Below, piece by piece: positions 39,101 to 48,906 of a stretch of 64,000 bases of DNA (positions are counted from its first letter, which is position 1; each line of letters opens with the position of its first letter). A model generated the notes under the pieces. It saw nothing but the letters and a program-made list of their open reading frames with translations, was not told the DNA's origin and did no database searches. The stretch comes from Gordionus sp. m RMFG-2023. Lineage: Eukaryota > Nematomorpha > Gordioida > Chordodea > Parachordodidae. Where the stretch lies: positions 6,921,561-6,985,560 of the forward strand of contig NC_088775.1 in the NCBI RefSeq assembly GCF_954871325.1, written 5' to 3'. The translations under genes were made by a program, and so were the position numbers.

Positions 39101-42100
39101 TTTGATTTTATTTATTGGAACTAAACGACATATAACAGATGCCTTTTATTTTGAGTAATTATAAAAATTAATTTCTATATTTAAATTAATTTGGGCCGGG
39201 TCGGGTCGGTAAATTTTTTTAAAAAAAAATTCGTGTTCAGACCTAGCCGGCAAAACTTTTTTTAAAAAAATCTCGGGTTCTGACCGGGCCGGCAAAACCT
39301 TTTTAAAAAAAATTTCGGGCTGCGATGCAGATCACTAGTCTATATCACTAATTGATAGGGCTAGAATAAGTATTCATTTTATTTTATATTCCATCGGATA
39401 TTTTTTTAGTTTCTCGCGAAATTTATTCTCACTTTTTACGTCTCCACAAATGATTTTTCCTATTTATTTTTAAAAAAAATTAGGTATACCTAATCAAAAC
39501 TCCTAATTATTACAGAAAAATCATCCGGAGATTAAACTTGTGGAGACTATCTTCCGGTACCCTAAAAGAGCTTCACAGTATTTTATCCGCGAGTTGTAAA
39601 TCCAACAATTTCCTCAGTCAGAGCTTTAATAAGATATTCTACGATTTTCCGCTTCCATTATCACAGTAAAAAAAATATTTAAAAAACGCGACAATTTACG
39701 TTTTTATTAACCTTATGTTCAAAGCTGTGTTAACTCGAATAAAATTTTTTTTTTGTTTGGGCATTTTGAGACCACAGACCATACAGAGACCAATTTATGG
39801 GCAACCCATCGAACCCGATGTAATATGGACCCTCAGAAAATTGTTTCGATTGAGTTCCTCTTTTCAAAATATCCGCTAAAATAGATTTTTATAATTTCCG
39901 AACCCAAATTTGGGTTCACGACCTTTGTTTCTTGGAGATAGGATTTATGAAATGATATGAGCGGGACAAGATTATCGCTAAAGGCTCCTACCCCAAATCT
40001 CTCTTCATATTATATTTCCTCTTTCCTAAACGTCTTTGAATTATCGAAAAAATTAATACATATAGACTTTTGAATTCGATATATTTTCTTTGAGGGGGGG
40101 GGGCTTGAAGTCTGAAATTTTTTGTTTGTCACCAGTACACCAGCGGGCTGAGGCCAATAACTTTTGATTATCAAAGATCTTTACAAATAAACATTTTTTC
40201 TTTTCAAATTAAATCTGACATTTTATACATGAACTTTAGGCAATCAATTTTGGAGTTAAATAAAAGAATTTTTTTAAAGTGCTCAAAATCATGATTGTGT
40301 TATCAAAAGAAAATATATATTGTGGAAATTTATTTTTCTTGTTTCCCATTACTAGAATTACCAAACTTTATATCCCTGTGGCTTGCCAGATAAAGGACAT
40401 ATAAAAAATTTTATTTCTTAGAAAAAAAGAATGAAAAGTAATAAAACCAGTTTTTTTTAAAAAAAACAGCGAAAAGAAATGCGAGAGGGGCAACCTTATA
40501 AGAATTTTCTAAAAAAGTAATTTATATTACGTGTGAAATTGTATCGAAAAGTTATTCAGCTAACCTTTAGTAAGGTCTAATAATTTGGTGTCAGCTGATA
40601 AAAAAGTATTGGATTGGTTAATACCAGTAGCGCATCTCTGATTGAGATTATATTATAATAAAAAATTTAACCACCTCATTTATCAACATTTTAAATATTT
40701 AAATGATAAAAAAATATCGTGAAAAGTTTTAATCTCGAAGATTTCGAAGAAATCGATTTGACCTCTCTTAAGAAACCTAGTCTTCCCCTTAAAAATGACC
40801 AAATTCTCGTAGCGTTTAACCCCGAAAACATGGATGATCGGGATTGCGATACAAATCCACAATGCTACGATTCGGACCCCGATTTTGAAACTATATCCAT
40901 TGTGAGACTCCCCGCTAAAACTGGCACCAAGCGACGTATCCCCCAATCGAAAAGACCTTCCAATCGCTCCAGTAACCTTCCTTATAAATTTAATACGGGC
41001 GTGAGTATCGCTAAAAGGAACGCTGACATTGATTGCGACAATAATCGAAAAGAAGTTGGGAGCGGAAAAACCAATCCAGCGGACAATAAAATGGCATCCA
41101 AAGTATGCACACCTTGCATATATATATATAATAAATTAATAATTTAAATGTAAAGAAGATTTTTTTTCAATATTTTAGTGCTATGAATAGAGTAATTTAA
41201 TAGAAAAAAAAACTGCGTTACTTCTTAAAGCAGTGCATTCTCATAAGTAACGAATATTTTCCCTCACTCCTCTCAAAAATTATGACAAACGTTCGATTAA
41301 AAAAAATATGACATAAACCGATTGTACATCGAAGATAAATAATAACAAACGATCATTTTATTCTCGCGAATAAATAGTCAATCCAAATGAGCATTTTTAA
41401 AATATTCATTACCAACAATAAAATGAAATAATCATTCAGGTTGATTACTATTTTCGTTTTGAAATGATTGATCATATCATCCATCTCCATTAACAATCAC
41501 GTTGACGTTTCTCACAAAGATTTTGCCTAATACTATTTTTTTCTAATACCAGTTATTAGTTTATACCAGGGTTGGTAAGCTGCTCAATTGACCGAAAGTG
41601 TATTTGACTAGTCAAATACTCCTAAATATTATATCTTGAGCGAGTAGTTATTTGTTTCACGTATCCATTATTAAATAAATGTTAAATATATACTAAGTGC
41701 ACCATCATGCCATATCATCTACTTTAAATTACAATTAGTTTAACGAGGTTTTGTTAATAATAAAATATATGCAATAAACATAAATTTGCAAAAGAGCTTT
41801 AAGGCTTTGTCATAGCCGACTATTTTGCCGTCTTTTAAGTATCGGCTAAATAGCTAAAAATAACAAAGGAAAAAATTTTAAAAAAGAAAGAAAAAAGAAT
41901 GGAAAAACGAAAAATAGCAATGTCATCAAATAATTGAAATAAACCAAAATATTTTGTCCACCTTGTCTTTTAAGTGAAGTGACAAATGTCTTATTAACCT
42001 TTTCAAGGTCAACTTATTCTTTGGATATAAATTGGTCCATCTGACAAAAAAAAGAAAATGATTAATTGAACCAGAAAACGACTCTGCCAGAGAAAGTGAA

Positions 42101-44482
42101 AACGAAACATCATTTCGAGAACAAATCATAATATTACTAAATTTAACTATGCATTTATTTATGAATGTATTTTGTATATTTGTTATTACATGTACCCACC
42201 CAAACTTCATAAAAACATTTAATTGAGTTTGACCTAAAATGGTTTTTACTTATTCGAATTGCTGGAAAAAAAAACAGGCAAAGATCCTAAAACTTTCCTC
42301 TCTTAAATCATCTTTCGGCACTGAAAAAATTGGCGGCGACGACGACCGTAAGATTAGAATCTATCCTCTTCAAGGTGGTGTCAGCCGTCCTTACACCCAG
42401 GATTCTTCCTCTCTCGCAAAATCTCCCGACTCGTCTTTGCCCAAAGTTATTAAAGTTGATTTAAGTGGCCTGAAGCCTAGCGTGAAGCGAACTCCGAAAG
42501 AGGACGCTGGCGTCAAAATAAATATTTACTCGCCTCGAGTACTCAACGATCAAAAAACAGTAAACCACCAGTTTTTGAACTTGGAGAATACTAACAAAAC
42601 CCGCGATCTATCAAATCTTCCTCCCAACCCTGGGATCAATCCGATTGCTTCCAACTTTCAGATGGAATATTCAAAATTTAAAGTTATTTCTGAATTATTA
42701 TTTATTTTTAAAATTAGCCTATCCCATTTTATCAAAAAAAATAATTAAGTAAACAATCATATTTTTGGCCTACAAGATATATCGTAACTAAAACAAATTC
42801 AAAATTCAAGGAGAATACGATGGATCTCGAAGATAGCTACGATCCATTTTGTTCAAACCAAAAGTCCATTTTAAAATTCAAATTTGCCGCTCCTTATTGT
42901 GATTACGAAAAATTGGGTATTACACAAAATTTTAATCAAACTAAACCTGACCATCACCACATCGGGTAAATTTTATTTAAAAATCCGGTAAATGTAAAAA
43001 AATATAACTAAATATTTTTGGGTTTTATGCCAATTTAACTTTGTTATTGTTAATGTCATCTTCTTAAGACATATGGCACACGACATCGCCATTTAAGCCT
43101 ATTTTTTAAAGCGAAAATCTTTTACATTTTGATGGTAATGTTTATTTATTAAATAATTGTTTTATAGCAACCTATATGCACTTGGCTAGTTCACAGTTTT
43201 TTTTTGCAACAATATTCATTTATTTCCAATAAAAACTTTTAATTTTAATTTATATAGTATGGTAGTATTCTTGAAACATTGGCCCCTACACTTTCTGAGT
43301 GATGGAAGCAAAATACCCCCCTCCCCCTCCCCGAAAGAACAGTTAATTTTTTGGCAGTATGTGAGGCAGTAGGAATGGCTAATAATATTTATATAAAATT
43401 GATAAATTAGGTAAAGTAGAATATTTTTAAAGTAAAGGTAAAATAAGCGAATAATTTTTCGAGTTTGAATCGTAAGTCTCCGAATAATCAACCATATCTT
43501 TTTTTTATGGTCTGTCCATTTATCATCTCTTAGCCGTGTGCAATTATTAATTAAGCATTTGTATTTTTTTTGGTTAATATTTGTTGGCATATTCTTTTGG
43601 TTATGAATGGGTGTGGTTAGAGGTTTGCAAGGTGATTTTTTAGCGGCCCGAGCCCGACCCGAACCCTGAATTCGAATTTTTTTAAACCAACCCGAACCCG
43701 ATTAAATTTTTAAAATTGAGTATGAATATTGTAATATCCAAAAAAACAATTAAACACCTTAAACCTATAAGTTTGAAATTTTGGCCCAAATAAATTGACT
43801 TGAGTCCTCTAAGTTAGTCTCAACTTAAAGATTTATATGACTAATATGATAACCTGGCTGTGCTGTTTTAGATTTGGTCAAAGCTCCGCCATTTGACAAA
43901 AAATAACGTATATGGAAATATCATTATTAGTATACCATGTTTTCCATTCACGAAGTAACGGTAAAAGTAACTCGTTACTATTTTTGTATGCAAAAGCTGA
44001 TCAATTTTATAAAATCTTTTAATGTGAGTTTCAATTTTTCTTCTCTATTTAATAATAAATAATTCCTTAAAATCATCATGATTGAAATTTAGAAGAAGAA
44101 AGTGATTTAAGATATTGATATTTTTTTTAGTTAACATAAAAAAAATGCCAATCACCTATTTATTTTATCTCTCGCTAACAATAAAAAAAATGTAACCATG
44201 TAGTTTATATAATATAGATCTCATCAAATTCACGGAAAGAAGGAAAGCGCTGCGGACCTATCATTGGTATGGACGAAAGAGATGGATAAATTTCTATTGT
44301 TGCAATACAAACACTTTCGAGCTAGCGAAATTGTCGGGAAAAGTGTGCAAAATCATACGTCCCATACGAATTTTTACCAGACTTTAGCTCAAGCATTTTC
44401 TCGAGAATTCCATGTCACGTTAAAATCTCATCAAATAGATGACAGGATTAAACATTTGGCAGATTTACTCGCAAATTTTTGA
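21128..44482 (+). CDS. GON4L: GON4L-like (GON-4 / muscle wasted) nuclear protein, start uncertain
   Basis: Nuclear protein; in vertebrates tied to YY1/SIN3A/HDAC1 repression, in flies to histone-locus control. Exons with matching phases: 21128-21277, 21327-21542, 21650-21883, 21929-21986, 26174-26329, 27157-27498, 27973-28178, 30036-30122, 31833-31977, 33349-33543, 35520-35849, 35972-36982, 37147-37451, 37877-38014, 38563-38751, 39516-39665, 40727-41102, 42278-42682, 42811-42965, 44218-44482 (TGA); about 1,700 codons against about 2,240 in human. Landmarks from the human protein: the N-terminal conserved block (LLEDVASKNNLSVLNVKHIL; MWPISPPNLHKP), acidic block EDYDLIAELEDYMEDPEETR, HVQLLTQTYLLS, YPELLP, TKFLGCEETLLTLAL, PAH modules, acidic SFNLEDFEEID, C-terminal SANT. 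Exons 21929-21986 and 26174-26329 are the least certain. ATG 21149 is possible, but an in-frame acceptor just before it suggests more exons upstream. The 39516 exon shows an apparent frame change. Confidence 0.9.
22158..23077 (-). repeat. Left arm of the fold-back element
   Basis: Inverted partner of 23906-25744. Its outermost 150 bases hold four spaced copies of a C5A5-type block joined by TTTTCTAGG. On the minus strand the inner part reads AYPPNSQKEFIDFLLKDK, as in the right arm. Confidence 0.8.
22480..23875 (-). pseudogene. MULE-type transposase C-terminal region
   Basis: On the minus strand: KYNKIYQKLVSQAQYISHLP in the spacer (about 23870-23690), then KLPARMKRQGRHKNSDLTVI at about 23190-23100, then AYPPNSQKEFIDFLLKDK. 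MKRxGRxKxxxLTVIGL is typical of the region after the SWIM zinc finger in invertebrate MULE-related proteins. The mirrored right arm adds VMCDICLNWYHF (about 25345-25400), the PHD-like finger those proteins carry at the C terminus. Frames are interrupted and no start or DDE core is present. Confidence 0.6.
23430..23690. repeat. Tandem structured repeat in the MULE spacer, about 100-115 bp, three copies
   Basis: TTTGGAGAGG motifs at about 23449, 23549 and 23664 open three copies. The middle copy can fold into CCTCTC-TCATTTG-GAGAGG and a second hairpin closed by TCATATC and GATATGA. The third copy is truncated. Confidence 0.55.
23906..25744 (+). repeat. Right arm of the fold-back element, split by a hAT element
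   Basis: Partner of the left arm, interrupted at 24167-25073. Near its outer end a 57-bp segment (CTTATTGCCCCCATAATTTA onward) is tandemly triplicated at about 25466-25635; the left arm has a single copy. Confidence 0.8.
24167..25073. mobile_element. hAT element inserted in the right arm of the MULE
   Basis: Ends TAGTGTTGTAAAC and GTTTACAGCACTA, flanked by a perfect 8-bp duplication TAAAATAT (24159-24166 and 25074-25081), as expected for hAT. Subterminal AACGCGTTC motifs are numerous at both ends. A small remnant frame at 24556-24738 ends FSIANAVLTAKRSCLSD, resembling the hAT C-terminal dimerisation region. Non-autonomous. Confidence 0.88.
26779..26991 (-). other. Unassigned 70-codon open frame in a GON4L intron
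   Basis: An open frame with coding-like content (LVYIGKIVEKLEKHGCRVNI) on the strand opposite GON4L. No family recognised. It could be a transposase remnant or chance. Confidence 0.2.
28229..28331. mobile_element. GC-rich MITE, family A
   Basis: Starts ATCAGAGTCC and ends GGTACTTCTGCAGGTCTCTG, so the ends are inverted copies of each other. About 100 bases; a short member of the family at 3838-4050. Confidence 0.6.
29195..29432. mobile_element. Fold-back MITE
   Basis: The left side (GATTGGCGATTCATTTATTT, then GGAGTCAGCTGTAGTGCC) returns inverted on the right (GCGCTACAGTTGATTCCCAT, then ATTAATGAATCGTGAATC). Nearly the whole element is one imperfect hairpin. The CAGCTG/GCATTC inner motifs also occur in the element at 1811-2148. 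Confidence 0.65.
31527..31697. mobile_element. GC-rich MITE, family A
   Basis: Left end GGTCTCAGAGAC, right end AAGGTCTCTGATAG, with GGGCCGG blocks and an inner T8A7 palindrome. About 170 bases, in a GON4L intron. Confidence 0.6.
33752..34985. mobile_element. hAT-like element with CAGGGTTG ends
   Basis: Left end CAGGGTTGACCAGTCAAATA, right end TTGACCGACTTGCCAACCCT, in inverted orientation. The interior is degraded, with a short open frame of unclear meaning. A second copy of the terminus lies at 41566-41635 (CAGGGTTGGTAAGCTGCTCA). Target duplication not clear. Confidence 0.6.
35520..36982 (+). CDS. GON4L: GON4L core exons with a 122-bp intron
   Basis: Two coding stretches in different frames are joined by a short intron at 35850-35971 (donor GTAAAT, acceptor CGAAG, phase 1), which restores one reading frame. 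The first part carries the helix TKFLGCEETLLTLALSYW, matching the SANT-like core of human GON4L. The second carries a Cys-rich helix (VMPCKSCRSILGRVERE) matching human LLTCKTAHQLTVRIKNL, then LPKWLIKYY, followed by a long hydrophilic, probably disordered tail. This is the longest exon of the gene (about 1 kb). Confidence 0.85.
37877..38751 (+). CDS. GON4L: GON4L PAH module, two exons
   Basis: Exons 37877-38014 and 38563-38751 are both in phase 0 and encode a paired amphipathic helix module: AIARCFLSQAKKNLSPEVY, then a helix beginning LYNKMSTILKDKPDLLSIF, ending LRRLE. The pattern (aliphatic positions, DxPDLL in the second helix, RFLRQLE-like end) is that of the first PAH domain of vertebrate GON4L. 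PAH domains of the SIN3 family dock transcription factors; that this one does so is inference. Confidence 0.85.
44218..44482 (+). CDS. GON4L: GON4L C-terminal SANT/Myb-like exon
   Basis: The last exon opens in phase 2 after an AG at 44216-44217. It encodes VWTKEMDKFLLLQYKHF, then NFYQTLAQAFSREF and a basic third helix, ending in TGA at 44480-44482. Human GON4L also ends in a single SANT domain starting with LWTREADR, so position and motif agree. Confidence 0.87.
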
Positions 44483-44551
44483 TTTTAAAACAAAAAATAC
44501 TTACATAATATATTTTAAATTTATTAAAACTTTTTATACGATAACAACTAT

Positions 44552-44557
44552 AATAAA
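44552..44557 (+). terminator. Candidate polyadenylation signal of GON4L
   Basis: AATAAA about 70 bases after the stop, followed within ten bases by a GT-rich patch (TTGGTGTCTTG). The pairing of hexamer and downstream element makes it a reasonable 3' end. Confidence 0.45.
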
Positions 44558-44559
44558 TA

Positions 44560-46259
44560 TATTGGTGTCTTGTTAAGTGGATTATTTTTTTTTAGGTATG
44601 TTAAAATTAAGGGGCAGGTTAGTAAATTAGCATCATTTTAAATTATGAAATCATCTATTGACCTATACCCTCGTCATCTCATGGAGACTAACTAGCCCCT
44701 GGCCGCATCAGGCTTATGTAAATTAGTGATAGCTACACACTTGACATATTACTTTAAAAAAAAATAATCTTGACATTTTAAATTGCTTCTTACCTTGACG
44801 GATAACAAAAAAATTTCAACTATTTATAGAGTAAACCAAATTGATAAAAATCGTGATTTGAAATATTTTTTTTATAATAAATTTAAAAAAATATGCCTTG
44901 AAAATATTAGAAAATTCTTGATTATTTAACTTAATCTTTCATTATTTTTTTAATATAAATTTAAACGTTTATTTAATTTTAAAAGTTAAATATTTAATTT
45001 AAATCCGAATCAAACTATTAAACATTTTTTTAAAATTTCGCACCAATAATTATTAACATCTTAATGATTTCTTCCTCAGTTAGATATGTTTATATTTTTT
45101 TAAGGTAATATATAATAAATATTAAGAATAATATTTAATAAATATACAATAAAAATATTTATAGTTTTCTTCTGCTTCAACGCAAAACCAATAATATAAA
45201 ATATAATTCTGAGGAATATGCTAAAGCATATCCCTTAAGAATAACTATTGATAAGCTGCAAAGCCAAAATAATTGTTATTAAGGGAATTTTGTCCCAATT
45301 TTATTTATTAAAAGAAGTATAGATTTACGTCAAACTCACTAATTTTAATTATAAATAAAAAATGGCCTTTTCAGCCACCATTCTAAATCTTTATTTTAGA
45401 ATCAGATGGGTTATAATGATGATAAAAATAATATTTGCATCTGTTTTTTGATGAAGTACATGCTATTATCAAGGACAAGGTTAAAGCATTTGACTAGCCT
45501 ATAAATTAATGAAGAAGATGATTATTTTTATTTTAATTATATATCTTTTAAAAATAATGAGGTTAATGAAATTGAATTGGGGATAGTATACTAAAGATGC
45601 TTCAGCATCTTATATTAATATAAATACATTAAAGAAATTTTTGTCAAGTATAGCACTATTTTGCCCTCTTCAGCCCTAGCTGAATGGCTATTAGCTAACA
45701 AACCTTGTCAATGGACTATAATAGGCATAGATTGTCAGATAAATTTTTTGAGAAATTAATAATATTAAGAAGTTATTTATAAAATTTTTAATGTAGTTTA
45801 GGTATTTTTTTTTATATACGAATTATCACATTGTCCTAATAAATTACTTTAATAAAATTTTAAAACAAAATTTTTTTATATATAATTATCGTTGTAATAC
45901 TACATTAACATTATAAGCCCTATATGAAAACATATTAAACGAAATGTATATTTAGCAATTTTTTTAAAAAACAATATCCAAAACATCTTGTCCCTTACCC
46001 TTAAATACTTATATTTATCTGTATCTAGATAAATATTTTTAATTTGTCAATGCTTGATTATTAATCTAAATAAATCGATTGTCCAAAAAAACCGCGAGAG
46101 AAGACTGTTTTATGTAGTGGCGAGATTTATTAATACCCATTGAAAAAGAATAAATCCTAATAAATGTGAATATTATTGCCCTTTGATCGGTTTACCCACC
46201 TGAAAATTTTATCGTAGTGACAAAACTAGTCCCACCTAGATTCACCCATTGGAGGTAAA
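44560..46259. other. AT-rich intergenic stretch
   Basis: A/T-dominated sequence with no coding signal or RNA gene that I can support, apart from weak sequence near 46090-46260 that may be upstream LINE material. Confidence 0.5.
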
Positions 46260-47450
46260 AGTGCTATATTTCATTTCAGAGATGAATTTCTTGACAAATT
46301 CAAAAGAATGAAAAATATTTTAAAACATTTACCTGCTCATCAGGCTTTTTATTTATTTAAATTTTTTTATTCATTCCTAAAATTTTACATGTCTTTCGTT
46401 CATCAACAATTTTCATGCTCCTGAAATATACCTTGACGTTCATTAAAATACTCGTCCATTTTAAATATCCATCACTCTCTTGGATGTAAGCTGCCCTTCC
46501 ACCAAAGATAAGTGGTATAGGTATTCATTTCCCATATCCTTAAGCATTTCAGCCTTATCCTCAGTTGCTAAATTTCGATACACACTTTAAAACATGGATG
46601 CTATCGATTCACATCATAGGGCAGCATTAAACATCTGGAGCAAAAATGCTCCAAGCCGCCCATATCCAAATTCTATAAGACAAAAAGATCAGTACCATTG
46701 ATACAGCATTGCATCGAATACTTACACTTCAAAGCTGTTCGAAGAAAATCTTCATCTCTCTTTCTCTACTTAAACCGAACCCTGAGTATACAGAATGACA
46801 ACAATAAGACTCTTTTGCCGGATCAAATAATTCCAGCCATATGCCATCTTGGTTCTGAATGGTTAGACACTATACCTAGTTCTAATTTAAACTTGTAACT
46901 AACGAATAACTTAGAATAGCTATAGGTCTTGTTTGCGCTGTGAAATCGAATGCCACCATCATGTGTCCAATGCGAAACTTCGATAACCTTAAACACCACC
47001 CCCATACACTGTCATTTTTCAATAGGCATATTATCCAAGCACAATGCCATCATTACGATCATAAATAGAATCTTGAAATCCACAAATATTCCTACGCTAT
47101 AACCCTCTGTCTCAGCCCTGATAATCAAATCAGACCAGATGGAATGTCGCTAATTCCCTGGAAACAAGGTTTATCCCTCGCTTAGTATTATAAATGTATA
47201 TCTTTTTGCCAATGTCAACCCATCATGAAAGCTGAAAATACAAAAACAAATAAATATAGCCACCTTAATAATCTTTTGTTTGTTTCAGTAGTCTCAGACA
47301 CCTGTAGATCGTTTGGACCCCAAGCAATAAAAATATTTAAAACAATAGGGCAAAGGTTACGTTTAATCACAGGTGATCCAAAAGAAGGCTTCTACCTACG
47401 ACAATATAACAATCGTAATTTGTCGATCCATAAATTAAACACAAATTTAC
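46260..47450 (+). pseudogene. LINE reverse-transcriptase C-terminal half
   Basis: Plus strand, several frames: FLDKFKRMKNILKHLPAHQA (thumb region), then GSEWLDTIPSSNLNL, HNAIITIINRILKSTNIPTL, and finally SFGPQAIKIFKTIGQRLRLI. The order matches a non-LTR retrotransposon protein whose post-RT region contains SGxWLxALP, a Cys/His finger and RPDGxTLxPW. Multiple stops and frame changes. It lies between the convergent ends of GON4L and Sestrin. Confidence 0.75.
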
Positions 47451-47651
47451 GAATAAATCTTTTTACAATCTTTTTCAATGTAATAATAATAATAAATAGC
47501 TTTTTCGAAGTTAATACAGCTGTTACATTATATTAATACAATTTCTTTTTAAAAGTTTGAATATCCGTATGAAATCTTGAAAATAAAGGAACATGTAAAT
47601 TTTAAGAGTAATTTAAGGATATCCATCATCTTATACCAAAATCTATATTTA

Positions 47652-47833
47652 GTGTTGTTAAATGGCTCGATTAAAAGTGTATAAGTTAATATTTTAACCA
47701 GAAAAATATTACGCATGCTTTAGAATTTGGGTTATAGATGGCACAAAGGTATATCTATTAACGAAATCTCGAAGTTTAGACAATTTTCTAATGAGCTTTT
47801 TTAAAAATCGGCTGAAATCAAGCTGTTTAACAA
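47652..47833. mobile_element. Palindromic MITE, family B
   Basis: Left end GTGTTGTTAAATGGCTCGAT and right end GGCTGAAATCAAGCTGTTTA with CAATA; the interior CCAGAAAAATATTACGCATG matches the copy at 8181-8389. Confidence 0.6.
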
Positions 47834-48906
47834 TACTATTTATATTTAAAATAAAACCTCATAAAGGTATCTAAGCTGCTTGTCTGACTTAATATGAAAT
47901 ATCCTATCACATTAAATAAAAATATTTTAATACTGTCAACATATTAGAAAGGAAATGCCTTTCAATTAGAAAAAAATTTTTGATATAATTTTATTAATAT
48001 AATATTTTTTCACTATAAAAATAATTATTATGTGAGTTTTCAACAGAATTTTAATTTACAAATATACTTTTGTTTAAAAAATATGTATTTACTTTATAGT
48101 AATAACTACATATATATATTATTATGTATGTTTTAAGTTAAATTATTCTTTATATAAAAAAAATTTCTTAAATTATCGCAAAGATTAAAAGATGATCAAA
48201 AATAATGGTAAACATTTTGTTTAAAAAAAAGGGAAAGTGAGAATTGTGAATAAACGCAAAATAAGACCACCCTACGGGTACAAAATTAAGCATTTTTAAT
48301 GACATTAAAATCTTTTAGTGGTAAATATAATTAAAGAGAAATATGTTTGTGCAATAATATCATATGGAGAGTATATTTACACATTATAAAAGAACAAATA
48401 AAAAAAACTTTATTTTTTTTTCAGATGAAGATAGGAAGGAGTGTATTTCGACTAAATATCTTGCATCCACTTATATCTATGCTAATGGTATTGGTTTATA
48501 AATTATTAGAGTAAAATATTTGATTTATATTATTGAATAATAAAATTTATTTAATTATAATACTAAAAATTCACGCGTTTATTTAAATTAAATATCTAAA
48601 AGCGATTTCCTGTCAGGGGATAAGGATTATTTCTCTTAAATATAATGTATTTATATAATAACTAATAAAAATTTCACATTATAAACTTTATAAAAAATTT
48701 TTTTTTACAACATTAGAATATATTCAGATTAAAAATTTTTATGGGGTAATCTAATCTAATATTTAAATACGCATATATTTTGTATTTTTATACTATATAA
48801 TAAATTTTAAATGATTTTCCATAAATATAAATGTGAGGGGACAAAAAAATAGTAATAAGTAATTAGTAACTGCAACAGCAAAACAAAGAAAAAAAGATAA
48901 ATGATT

